Source of the DNA: Byssovorax sp.
GTDB lineage: Bacteria > Myxococcota_A > Polyangia > Polyangiales > Polyangiaceae
DNA length: 64,000 nucleotides
NCBI GenBank assembly: GCA_025362495.1
Contig: JANYGI010000042.1
Location: forward strand, 62,001-126,000
Direction of reading: 5' to 3'
Each line of letters opens with the position of its first letter. Positions within the stretch are counted from its first letter, which is position 1. Both the position numbers and the translations under genes were made by a program. Below the pieces are notes generated by a model. It ran no database searches, was not told the DNA's origin, and saw only the letters and a program-made list of their open reading frames with translations. Below are positions 19,201 through 26,482 of the stretch, piece after piece.

Positions 19201-19363
19201 CAGCGAGACGCAGCGGCCGATCGCCGTGGTCGTCGTCGGCGGCACCATCAGCGCGGCGCTGCTCACGCTCATCGTCCTGCCGGTGACGTACTACTGGGCC
19301 TGCGTCCTCCGCGAGCGCCTCGCTCGTCGCCGCGACGACACGCCCGCGGTCGTGGCGCCGTGA
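16232..19363 (+). CDS. Heavy-metal RND efflux pump, CzcA-like
   Basis: 1043 residues from the ATG at 16232, with AAGGG 7 bases upstream. Inner-membrane proton-driven exporter of the HME-RND family. Transmembrane helix 4 carries VDFGIIVDGAVILVEH, with the two Asp and the Glu of the heavy-metal signature; periplasmic domains include GQPTEEVERRVSVPLERALNG and LGSEFLPELNEGALYVTF. The sequence closely resembles the second copy at 47222-50347. The substrate could be Zn, Co, Cd, Ni or Cu/Ag. A histidine kinase gene begins 31 bases later, so signalling genes are probably co-transcribed. Confidence 0.93.
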   Translation: MLDGILKFSLANRLAAFLLAAVIGCWGYYAYSGLTVEAFPDPTDTQVQVITLFPGQPTEEVERRVSVPLERALNGAPGLMRLRSISLFGLSFVTLTFDDATDAYRARQQVSERLLEAELPEGVKPSLGPMATPIGEVYRYTLDSKSSDPMTLRTLQDWTVRPQLLQVPGVADVVSYGGLIKEIHVQPNPTKMAALGVGLTDIFTALTKASANATGGYVERGSEMFVIRSLGIFHDMPDLELVRVASHDGIPVTVKDIATVTEGYTPRQGIATRDDNEDVVEGIVLMRRGENPTVVLDGLAKRITELNARILPAGVKITAFYDRSELVKITLKTVFHNLIEGAVLVTLVLFVFMLSLRASLIVAIVIPLSLAASFIYLSVRGMSANLLSMGAVDFGIIVDGAVILVEHLFHKLSPGHGEPVPTEPIPLATLADRIYRAATEVARPTLFSLLIIIAAYLPIFSLQRVEGRIFSPLANTVVSALVGALLVSFTLVPVLCLYALRKPKIQRDSPVLVWARKAFEPSIGFAMRNPVLIMVLAFGGLFSAVTLLPRLGSEFLPELNEGALYVTFALPGNTSVSEGRKLTPKIKELLKRTPEVIGLQSQLGRPEDGTDAKLTNNLEIFVKLKPLDAWRPTIHTMDDLVTEMTTNLNEIPGVEFNVSQPIRDNVAENISGQQGQIALKIYGDDLLKLQDAAEKAKGVITAVPGAADVGLVKSGDAPQLSVKLDRRALAHYDLDLGEVQDYIETAMGGHVASELWDGDKRFDVTVRYPPSTREDVGAIREVMIPLKDGSLIPLAAVAEVNMGIGRAAITREGGRRYVGVRMNVRNRDLGSFVKEAQQKVGAAITLEPGYEMTWGGEFENQERAMKRLTLVIPLALLITFLLLFSAFGSVFDATLILVNVPFALIGGVFGLAAVKMTLSVSAAVGFIALLGQAVLNGVLVVAAIRGRIDTGEPLMDAVVGGTRDRLRAVLMTALLASLGLLPAAMSHAIGSETQRPIAVVVVGGTISAALLTLIVLPVTYYWACVLRERLARRRDDTPAVVAP

Positions 19364-19394
19364 GCCCGCGCGATACTCTGCTACCAAGGCAAGC

Positions 19395-21134
19395 GTGGCC
19401 CCCTCTCCTCCCTCGACGCGCAAGCCGGCGGGCAAGGTCGACAGCCTGGCCGCGGCCCACGCACGCTTCGCGCGCGCGGCTCTCCTGATCTACCTGGGCG
19501 CCATCGTGGTCGGCATCTCGCTCCTCGTCGTCGCCCTCGTCACCGACAAAGCCCACGAAGAAGATCAGACGCGCGAGCGGCTGCTGCTCGAGACCGACGT
19601 GCGCGCGCACTCGCTCGGGCAGCACCTCGGCCTCCTCGTCGAAGAGCTGCGACGCCTCGGGCTGCGCTCCGAGGTCGACCTCCTCGATCACAATCTCGCC
19701 CCGGAAAAGAGCCTGCTCGCGCTCTCTCACGAGAAGAGCACCTTCTTCAACCTCGGCGTCGCGATCCTCAACCCGAAGGGCACCGTCCTCTGGACGGAGC
19801 CGCGAGATTTCCTCCTCGACGGCACCTCGTTCGCAGCCGAAAAATGGTTCGCCGGCGTGCGCTACAGCCAGTCGCTGCGCATCGTCCCGGTGCAGCCCGA
19901 TCGCGCTGACGCGGTGCTCTACGTCGTCTCGCCAATCGTGCGCGGCGGCGAGTTCGCGGGCGCCCTGCTCGGCGGCGTCGATCTCGCGCGGGGCGAGCCG
20001 CTGAGCGCCGCGCCGCAGGTCGTGGGCGGCGACGTGCTCACCGTCCTCGCGACGCAGGAGGGCGCCGTCGTCTACCCGCCGCGGCCGCCGGCCTTCGCCG
20101 CCGAGGGCACGTGGAAGGCGCTCTTCACCAAGGGATCGGTCGAGCCTTTCACCGAGATCGCGGTGCTCGGCGGCCACAACACCGTCGTCGCCGCCTCGCC
20201 CGTCTCGGGCACCGACTTGATCCTCCTCACGGTCGCGCTGCGCAAGCCGCTCTTCGCGCCCGCGCGCAACCGTCTCGAGACCCGGATCACGCTCGGCCTC
20301 CTGCTCGCCGCGACGCCGCTGGTGCTCCTCGTCGCGCTGCTCCGACGCTCGCTCGATCTGTTCCGCCGGAGCGAGCAGGACGCCGTCCGCGAAGAGCGCC
20401 TGGCCCTCCTCGGCGAGGCCGCGAACTCCATCGCCCACGAGGTGAAGAACGCGCTCAACGGGCTGAGCATGGGCCTCGATCTCGTCGTCCGCCGCGACGA
20501 GCGCCCCGAGGCCGCGGCGCGCCGCGAGCGCGTGCTGAACGAGCTCCGCAACGAGATCCACCGCCTCTCCGATTTCACCACGCAGCTGATGACGTTCTCG
20601 AAGGGGATCGAGCTGCGGCGGGCGCGCGTCGATCTCGTCGACTTCATCCCCAAGGTGACGAGCCTGCACCGCGACGCCGCGGTCGAGCTCGGCGCCGACA
20701 TCGATCTCGACATGCCGGCCGACCCCGCGTGGGTCAACGCCGATCCGACGCTGCTCCACGCGGTGATTGGCAATCTCACCGGCAACGCGCTCGACGCGGC
20801 CACGGGGCCCGGCGGCTCGAAGGAGCCGCGCGTCGAGGTCATGCTCGCCACCCGCGGCGGGGTCGCCGAGATCCGCGTCCGCGACAACGGGCCCGGCGTC
20901 TCGCGCACCATGCTCCCTCGCCTCTTCGAGCCCTTCCAGACCGAGAAGGCCAACGGCGTCGGCATCGGGCTCGCTCTCGCGCGCAAGATCGCCCTGGCCC
21001 ACCGCGGCGATCTCGTGCTCGAGGCCCCGCCTCCGTCCCCCACCAAGACCCCGATCCCCGGCGCGCCCTCGGCGCCTCCCCCCGCGAAACGGGGCGCCAC
21101 GTTCCTCCTCACTTTGCCGCTGGAGACCGCATGA
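19395..21134 (+). CDS. Membrane sensor histidine kinase of the efflux operon
   Basis: 579 residues from a GTG. One membrane helix at about 29-50, a periplasmic sensor of about 245 residues that looks Cache-like (NLGVAILNPKGTVLW, YVVSPIVRGGEFAGALLGGV), a second helix at about 297-316, then the kinase core. The phospho-acceptor is His348 in SIAHEVKNALNGL. The ATP-binding domain shows NLTGNALDAA (N box), DNGPGV and GVGIGLALARKIA. The stop overlaps the start of the response regulator (ATGA), so the two form a cognate pair. Envelope metal stress is a reasonable but unproven signal. Confidence 0.88.
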   Translation: MAPSPPSTRKPAGKVDSLAAAHARFARAALLIYLGAIVVGISLLVVALVTDKAHEEDQTRERLLLETDVRAHSLGQHLGLLVEELRRLGLRSEVDLLDHNLAPEKSLLALSHEKSTFFNLGVAILNPKGTVLWTEPRDFLLDGTSFAAEKWFAGVRYSQSLRIVPVQPDRADAVLYVVSPIVRGGEFAGALLGGVDLARGEPLSAAPQVVGGDVLTVLATQEGAVVYPPRPPAFAAEGTWKALFTKGSVEPFTEIAVLGGHNTVVAASPVSGTDLILLTVALRKPLFAPARNRLETRITLGLLLAATPLVLLVALLRRSLDLFRRSEQDAVREERLALLGEAANSIAHEVKNALNGLSMGLDLVVRRDERPEAAARRERVLNELRNEIHRLSDFTTQLMTFSKGIELRRARVDLVDFIPKVTSLHRDAAVELGADIDLDMPADPAWVNADPTLLHAVIGNLTGNALDAATGPGGSKEPRVEVMLATRGGVAEIRVRDNGPGVSRTMLPRLFEPFQTEKANGVGIGLALARKIALAHRGDLVLEAPPPSPTKTPIPGAPSAPPPAKRGATFLLTLPLETA

Positions 21135-22534
21135 GACCGACAGTGCTCGTCGTGGATGATGAACGCCTCTTCCGTGTCCTCGCCGAGGAAGCGCTGAGCT
21201 CGGAGGGCTTCGAGGTGCGGACCGCGAGCACCCTCCAGCGCGCGCGGATCGAGATCGACAAGGCCACACCCGACGTGATGATCCTCGATCGCCGGCTGCC
21301 CGACGGCGATGGCATCGACATGCTGCGCGAGCTCAACTCGCAGGGGCAGAGCGCGTCGCTGGTGATCGTGGTGACGGCGTACGGCGACGTCGAGAACGCG
21401 GTCGAGGCGCTGCGCGCCGGCGCGGTCGACTACCTGACCAAGCCGCTCCAGGTCACCGATCTCATCGTCAAGCTCCGCAAGGTGCTCGAGGCCCGCGGCC
21501 TGCGCGATCGCCTCGCCCTCGCCGCGAGCAGCAGCGACGCGCAGCGGCCCCTCGTCGCGCCGAAGAGCCCCGCGTCGCTCAACGTGTTCACCCAGCTCGA
21601 GCGCGTGAGCCAGAGCCCGCTGACGCCGGTGTTCCTCGTCGGCCCCTCGGGCGCGGGGAAGCAGCACGCGGCCGAGCTGCTCCACCGGATGACGTTCCCG
21701 GCTTTCACCGGCGACGGCGCCCCGTTCGTCGAGGTCAACTGCGCGGCTCTTCCGGCGCACCTCGTGGAGAGCGAGCTGTTCGGGCACGAGCGCGGCGCCT
21801 TCACCGACGCCAAGACCATGCGCCGCGGCCTGATCGAGATGGCCGATGGGGGGACTCTGTTCCTCGACGAGATCACCGAGCTGCCCGAGCCTTCGCAGGC
21901 CAAGCTGCTGAAGTTCCTCGACTCGATGCGCTTCCGGCGCCTGGGCGGGCAGCGCGAGATCGAGGTCTCCTTGCGGATCGTGGCGGCCACCAACCGGGAC
22001 CTCAAGACGCTCGACAACAGCCGCTTCCGCGAGGATCTGTATCACCGACTGGCTGTTTTCCTGGTGAACATTCCCTCTCTGGCGGACCGCAAAGAGGATA
22101 TCTCCGAGCTGGCCAAGGGGTTCGTGAGTTACTTTGCAGGGCGGGTGAAGAAGCGGATCACGGGGATCAACGCCGAGGCCCTGGAGGCGCTCTGCGGGTA
22201 CAATTTCCCGGGGAACGTGCGGGAGCTGCGGAACATCATCGAGCGGGCCATGATCCTGACCTCGGGGCCGGAGATCGAGGCGCGGGACATCATTTTACCC
22301 GAGCTCGGGGAGCTGCGCGGGAAGGGGAAGAGCAAGGGGGAGGATTCTTTCTTTTCCATGGCGCTGGGCGCTGACGGGGTCCCTCCTCCGGCGGAGGTCG
22401 TGGAGCGGGCTTACGTGGCGCGAGTGCTGGAGCATTTCCATGGGAAGCGCGTGGTGGCTGCGCAGGCGCTCGGGATTTCTTATCCGACGTTCTTGAAGCG
22501 GCTGCGGGAGCTCGGGTTTGCTAATGATTCTTGA
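21131..22534 (+). CDS. NtrC-family sigma-54-dependent response regulator
   Basis: 467 residues. Receiver domain at 1-120 with Asp9/Asp10, phospho-acceptor Asp53, Thr82 and Lys104. AAA+ domain with Walker A GPSGAGKQ (171-178), the sigma-54 contact loop as GAFTDA (222-227; canonical GAFTGA, with the contacting Phe and Thr kept) and Walker B GGTLFLDEI. A C-terminal Fis-type helix-turn-helix ends the protein (AAQALGISYPTFLKRLRELG). Phosphorylation by the overlapping kinase should let it remodel sigma-54 RNA polymerase. The candidate palindrome and -24/-12 element upstream of the same operon fit autoregulation. Codon choice becomes more CTG/CGG-rich near the 3' end. Confidence 0.9.
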   Translation: MRPTVLVVDDERLFRVLAEEALSSEGFEVRTASTLQRARIEIDKATPDVMILDRRLPDGDGIDMLRELNSQGQSASLVIVVTAYGDVENAVEALRAGAVDYLTKPLQVTDLIVKLRKVLEARGLRDRLALAASSSDAQRPLVAPKSPASLNVFTQLERVSQSPLTPVFLVGPSGAGKQHAAELLHRMTFPAFTGDGAPFVEVNCAALPAHLVESELFGHERGAFTDAKTMRRGLIEMADGGTLFLDEITELPEPSQAKLLKFLDSMRFRRLGGQREIEVSLRIVAATNRDLKTLDNSRFREDLYHRLAVFLVNIPSLADRKEDISELAKGFVSYFAGRVKKRITGINAEALEALCGYNFPGNVRELRNIIERAMILTSGPEIEARDIILPELGELRGKGKSKGEDSFFSMALGADGVPPPAEVVERAYVARVLEHFHGKRVVAAQALGISYPTFLKRLRELGFANDS

Positions 22535-22805
22535 TTGGGGGGTTGGCCCCTCTCCCCTTCGGAGGAATGATTGATTTCCCTGCCGGGGTGAGGGATCTGC
22601 AACTTGCCAGTTGGGGGGCATTTCGACCCCACCTCCCCCACCCCTCCTACTCTTGGTCTCCAGGGGTAGGAGGGGCTTCTCCTCGGTAGTGGGGCGAGAA
22701 TCGTTGGGCGGGGGTGGGGTGCGAATGATCGGCGGGGTGGGGGCGGATGGTTTAGGCTTCGGGGGCGGAGCCCTGCGATGGACGGGGGCGCGGAGGCGCG
22801 GGTCA

Positions 22806-23108
22806 ATGGAACGGCACATCGAATCGAACGCGACACTTCCCACGTTTGCGCAGGATCTGGTCGAGCGGGGGAAGCGGGAGGGGATGCGGGAAGGGGCGCG
22901 CGAAGGGCGGCTTCAGGGGAAGCTGGAGGGGTTTCGCGAGGGGAAGCTCCAGGGGAAGCGCGAGGTGCTTCTGCGGCTGATGGGGCGCGGCGAGGGCGTC
23001 GTCGAGGCGGAGCGGACGCGCATCGTGACGTGCACCGACGCGGCGAAGCTCGACCGGTGGATCGACAATGCGGTGGCCGGGGCGGCGAGCGACGACCTGC
23101 TGGCGTGA
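22806..23108 (+). CDS. Short Rpn/DUF4351-like C-terminal remnant
   Basis: 100 residues from the ATG at 22806. The middle is a charged repeat (REGMREGAREGRLQGKLEG) typical of the linker in Rpn/PD-(D/E)XK recombination-promoting nucleases; the end (LLRLMGRGEGVV, then DAAKLDRWIDNAVAGA) resembles their C-terminal DUF4351-like module. The nuclease domain itself is missing: upstream bases 22535-22805 are G-rich low-complexity DNA without a convincing reading frame. It may be a decayed nuclease gene or a small standalone protein. Confidence 0.5.
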   Translation: MERHIESNATLPTFAQDLVERGKREGMREGAREGRLQGKLEGFREGKLQGKREVLLRLMGRGEGVVEAERTRIVTCTDAAKLDRWIDNAVAGAASDDLLA

Positions 23109-23198
23109 CTCCCCAGGAGTCTGGTGTCGAACGACGCCCGGCCCGGAGCCGTCGGTGATTTTCGTCGAGCCGTGGGCGCGGCCAAGGCGGAGGAGGAG

Positions 23199-23214
23199 CC
23201 GTACGCAAGTACGG
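23199..23214. terminator. Small hairpin between convergent genes
   Basis: CCGTAC at 23199-23204 pairs with GTACGG at 23209-23214 with a GCAA tetraloop, between the Rpn-like remnant and the convergent ClC gene. A terminator role is plausible from position; the stem is short. Confidence 0.3.
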
Positions 23215-23267
23215 TGACGACGACAACGCCGGCCCCGCCCGCGGATCGGCGAAAAGCACCAGGCTCC

Positions 23268-25241
23268 CTAGCGCGACGAGAATGGCGTCGCGTCGGCGGG
23301 GCCCTGGAGCTTCGCCGTGGCCAGGAGATAGGCTCGGCTGATGTCGGCCTCGTCGAGGAGGCCAATGAGGCGGCCCGCGGCGTCGATGACCGGGACCTCG
23401 CGGAGCGTGTTCGATTGCATCGACTCCACCGCGGTGCGGAGATCGTCGTCGGGGGCGATCGACACCGGGGGATGGGCGATGTCGGCGGCGACCGTCATCC
23501 CCTCCAGCTCGCGCTCCGAGGCGATGACGCGGAGCGACTCCGAGGTGATGATCCCGAGCATTTTCCCCCCGGGATCGAGCACCGGGAAGACGTCTTGCCA
23601 GCTGGTGTCGGCGACCCGGTGCAGCATCTCCGAGGCCCGCGTCGCCGGCGCGAAGGTGCAAAACGTCCGGCCCTCGACCAGCGCGTCGCGCACCAGCAGC
23701 GTCTTCAGGATGTCGGCCATCGGGACCCGGTGCGCCGGGGACTCGCGCTTCGTCGGCACTTGCGCCGAGTAGAGCGAACGATGGCGGAGCGCGACGAAGG
23801 CGATGCCCTCGGCGAGCATCATCGGCACGAGGAGATCGTAGCTGCCGGCCAGCTCGCACACCATCACGAGAGAGCTTATCGGCGCGTGGGCGATCCCCCC
23901 GTAGAACGTGCCCATGCCGACGAGGGCGAACGCGCCGGGATCGATGCGAGGATCGTGGAGGATGAGCTGCGCGGCGCGGCCAAAGGCCCCTCCGAAGAGG
24001 CCGCCGAGCACCAGCGAAGGAGCGAAGTCGCCGGCGCTGCCGCCGCTGCCGAGCGTGAGAGACGCGGCGACCAGCTTGGCCCCGCAGAGCAGAAGCAAGA
24101 GCTCGACTCCCGTCCACCCCGCAGGGAGCCACGACGCGCCGGTGATGCTCACCTGCACCGCGCCGTAGCCGCTCCCGAGGAGGCCAATCCCCTGCCCCGG
24201 CGTGTTCAGCTTGCGGTCGACGAACCAGAGCACCGCCGTGCAGAAGACGCCGAGCGCGAGGCCGCCGACGCCCGGCCGAACCCACGCCGGACCGGGGAGC
24301 CGCAACGAGAGCTTCTTCACCCCGGCCAGCGTGTTGAGGAACACGATGGCGAGCAGCGAGAGCAGGAGGGAGAACAGCGCATAGAGCGGCAGATGCGCCG
24401 GAACGAAGGGGAAATGCGCCGCGTGGGCGAAGAGCGTCGACTCGCCGAAGACCGAGATGAAGATTGAATACGACACCACGCTGGCGAGGAGCGCCGGGAT
24501 CAGAGCGTCGGACTCGAAGTCGTCGCGATAGAGCACCTCGGTCGCGAGGAGGGCGGCGCCGAGCGGCGTGCGGAACACGGCCGACATGCCCGCCGCGACG
24601 CCGGTGAGCATCAGTATCCGGGCCTCCCGGCGGCTGACGTTGAGGCCGCGCGCCACGAGGGATCCGAGGGCGCCGCCGATCTGCATCGTCGGCCCTTCGC
24701 GGCCGCCCGCGCCGCCGGTGCCGAGCGTGAGGATCGACGCCAGCGCCTTCACCCAGGCGACGCGCTTGCGCATCACCCCGCCCTGGTGATGAAACGCGGT
24801 GATCATCGCGTTGCCGCCGCCGCCCGCGGCCTCAGGCGCGATCTTGGCCGTGAGGATCCCGCCGAGGAGCGCGCCAATCGCCGGGATGATCGGGATGAGC
24901 CACAGGCGCACCGTGGGGCTCTCGACGACGTGACTGAACACCTTCTCGCCGTCGGCGCGGAGCGGCTTGTAGCCGGCGAGCCCGCCGAGGACGAGCTCTT
25001 CCAGGAGCTCGAGGGCGCCGAAGAACAGCACCGCCATCACCCCGGCGACGGCGCCGATGATCGCGGCGTGAAGGAGCGTTCGACCGATGAGGCGGAGATC
25101 GAGCGGTGAAGTGTCGGCGAGCAGCGCGTAAAAGGGCCGGCGCGGGCCCGGTGCGGGGCCGCGCTCGGGAGAGCTTTGCTCTGGCATGGCGAACTGGCGG
25201 ATCCAGGCTCGTCGCGGGAGCGGTGTGCTCCGCGGCCGCAT
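23268..25241 (-). CDS. ClC-family chloride channel/transporter with tandem CBS domains
   Basis: About 657 residues from the ATG at 25241, which has GGAG 7 bases upstream; an ATG at 25187 without a ribosome site is the alternative. The membrane part carries the ClC signatures GTGGAGGREGPTMQIGG (selectivity loop with the gating Glu) and LGSGGSAGDFAPSLVLGG, and about ten hydrophobic helices. The C-terminal cytoplasmic part has two CBS modules (ATRASEMLHRV to GKMLGIITSE, and DDDLRTAVESMQ to GRLIGLLDEADI) that usually bind adenine nucleotides. Whether it is a channel or a Cl-/H+ exchanger cannot be told by eye. It diverges from the next gene by 75 bases. Confidence 0.92.
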   Translation of the reverse strand: MRPRSTPLPRRAWIRQFAMPEQSSPERGPAPGPRRPFYALLADTSPLDLRLIGRTLLHAAIIGAVAGVMAVLFFGALELLEELVLGGLAGYKPLRADGEKVFSHVVESPTVRLWLIPIIPAIGALLGGILTAKIAPEAAGGGGNAMITAFHHQGGVMRKRVAWVKALASILTLGTGGAGGREGPTMQIGGALGSLVARGLNVSRREARILMLTGVAAGMSAVFRTPLGAALLATEVLYRDDFESDALIPALLASVVSYSIFISVFGESTLFAHAAHFPFVPAHLPLYALFSLLLSLLAIVFLNTLAGVKKLSLRLPGPAWVRPGVGGLALGVFCTAVLWFVDRKLNTPGQGIGLLGSGYGAVQVSITGASWLPAGWTGVELLLLLCGAKLVAASLTLGSGGSAGDFAPSLVLGGLFGGAFGRAAQLILHDPRIDPGAFALVGMGTFYGGIAHAPISSLVMVCELAGSYDLLVPMMLAEGIAFVALRHRSLYSAQVPTKRESPAHRVPMADILKTLLVRDALVEGRTFCTFAPATRASEMLHRVADTSWQDVFPVLDPGGKMLGIITSESLRVIASERELEGMTVAADIAHPPVSIAPDDDLRTAVESMQSNTLREVPVIDAAGRLIGLLDEADISRAYLLATAKLQGPADATPFSSR

Positions 25242-25316
25242 CCTTTTACTCCACTCGCCGCCGTCGGGGCACGAAAGCGCACGAGAACGACGCCCGCCGG
25301 TAGTAGAACGGAGAAC

Positions 25317-26078
25317 GTGAGCGAAATCGCCTTCTTTCACGGCCTCCTCTGGGCCTTCGTCGGGCTCGGCGCGGTGGTCTTCGTCGCGCTCTTCTTCATC
25401 GACGCTCCGTACGGTCGCCATCGCCGGGCCGGCTGGGGCCCGACGATCGATGACACGCTCGGCTGGGCGCTGATGGAAGGCACCTCGGCTACCGTCGTGG
25501 CCGCCTGCTTCGCCCTGGGCGATCGGCGCACGAGCCCTGTCGCCATCACCTTTTTCCTGCTCTGGGAGGCGCACTATGTCCATCGCGCCTTCATCTTCCC
25601 CTTTCGCCGCTCCGGGGCGCCGCGGCGGATGCCGGTCGTCGTCGCGGGCATGGCCGTCGTCTTCAACCTGATGAATGGCTATCTCAACGGCCGCTGGCTC
25701 AACACCCTGTCTCCGCCGTACCCCGACGGGTGGCTCACGGAGGCTCGCTTCCTCGCCGGAGCGGGGCTGTTCGTCGCGGGGTTCCTCGTCAACCTTCAAT
25801 CGGACGAGACCCTGCGCCGCCTCCGCGCCCCGGGCGAGACTGGCTACAAGATCCCGGTGGGCGGGCTCTATCGGTGGGTGTCGAGTCCCAATTACCTCGG
25901 CGAGATCGTCGAGTGGTGTGGGTTCGCCCTCGCGACGTGGTCGCTGCCCGGGCTCGCCTTCGCCGTCTGGACGATCGCCAATCTCGCTCCCCGCGCCCGC
26001 GCGCACCACCGCTGGTATCGCCAGAAGTTCCCCGACTACCCGGCGGAGCGGCGCGCGTTGATACCCTATCTGCTCTGA
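25317..26078 (+). CDS. Steroid 5-alpha-reductase-like membrane protein
   Basis: 253 residues from a GTG at 25317 (GGAG three bases upstream). Several hydrophobic helices; the C-terminal third carries the hallmark of the 3-oxo-5-alpha-steroid 4-dehydrogenase family: GLYRWVSSPNYLGEIVEWCG, then ARAHHRWYRQKFPDYPAERR and the final ALIPYLL. Length and layout match SRD5A-type proteins, which use NADPH to reduce an enone double bond. The bacterial substrate could be a sterol or another lipid; nothing nearby identifies it. Confidence 0.85.
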   Translation: MSEIAFFHGLLWAFVGLGAVVFVALFFIDAPYGRHRRAGWGPTIDDTLGWALMEGTSATVVAACFALGDRRTSPVAITFFLLWEAHYVHRAFIFPFRRSGAPRRMPVVVAGMAVVFNLMNGYLNGRWLNTLSPPYPDGWLTEARFLAGAGLFVAGFLVNLQSDETLRRLRAPGETGYKIPVGGLYRWVSSPNYLGEIVEWCGFALATWSLPGLAFAVWTIANLAPRARAHHRWYRQKFPDYPAERRALIPYLL

Positions 26079-26482
26079 CCCGCCCCGGGCGACCGGCGGC
26101 ACCCCCTTCGTCGCAAATTCGGCGAAAGTCAAGGCCCCGGGGGCGTCGCGCCGGGTCGTGCGCGGCTGCACGACTCCGATCGTGCGTCAGTGCACGACGT
26201 CAGTCGTGCACCGTGGCACGAGCCGTGCGCCATTGCATCTCTCGACGAGCTGGTTCATGGTGCGCGCCACGCCGAATGACCGGAACAACCGGTCAACGGG
26301 GGACCCAGGCCGCAGCACCGGAGCACCGGACTGCGGCTTCCCTCTTCGAAAAAGGGTCGCCACGCCGTTCTGCACGGCGCGGCGAAGGGGCGAACCGACG
26401 CGAGGCTGAAACCCCCGGTCGGCGGGCACTCCATGCCCGAGCCCGTCAGCTAACCCCGTAGGCGCTTGGAGAAGTCGAAGTC
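26079..26482. other. 404-base intergenic region rich in short palindromes
   Basis: No convincing gene. It contains TGCACGAC/GTCGTGCA (26191-26210, 4-base centre), GCACGA/TCGTGC (26168-26185), TGACCGG/CCGGTCA (26278-26296) and several looser copies of GCACGA. One copy, TGGCACG-N4-GTGC at 26214-26228, also looks like a -24/-12 element. The region leads into the KimA-like transporter gene, so regulatory function is likely, but which element matters is unclear. Confidence 0.4.

Noticed and set aside
26214-26228. Second sigma-54 promoter, upstream of the KimA-like gene
   Set aside because: TGGCACG-N4-GTGC spacing is right, but the motif is one of several GCACGA-type palindromic copies in this stretch and lies about 250 bases from the start codon, so chance is likely.
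26158-26429. Small overlapping frames in the KimA upstream region
   Set aside because: Arg/Thr/Pro-rich with no ribosome site; explained by the palindromic repeats.
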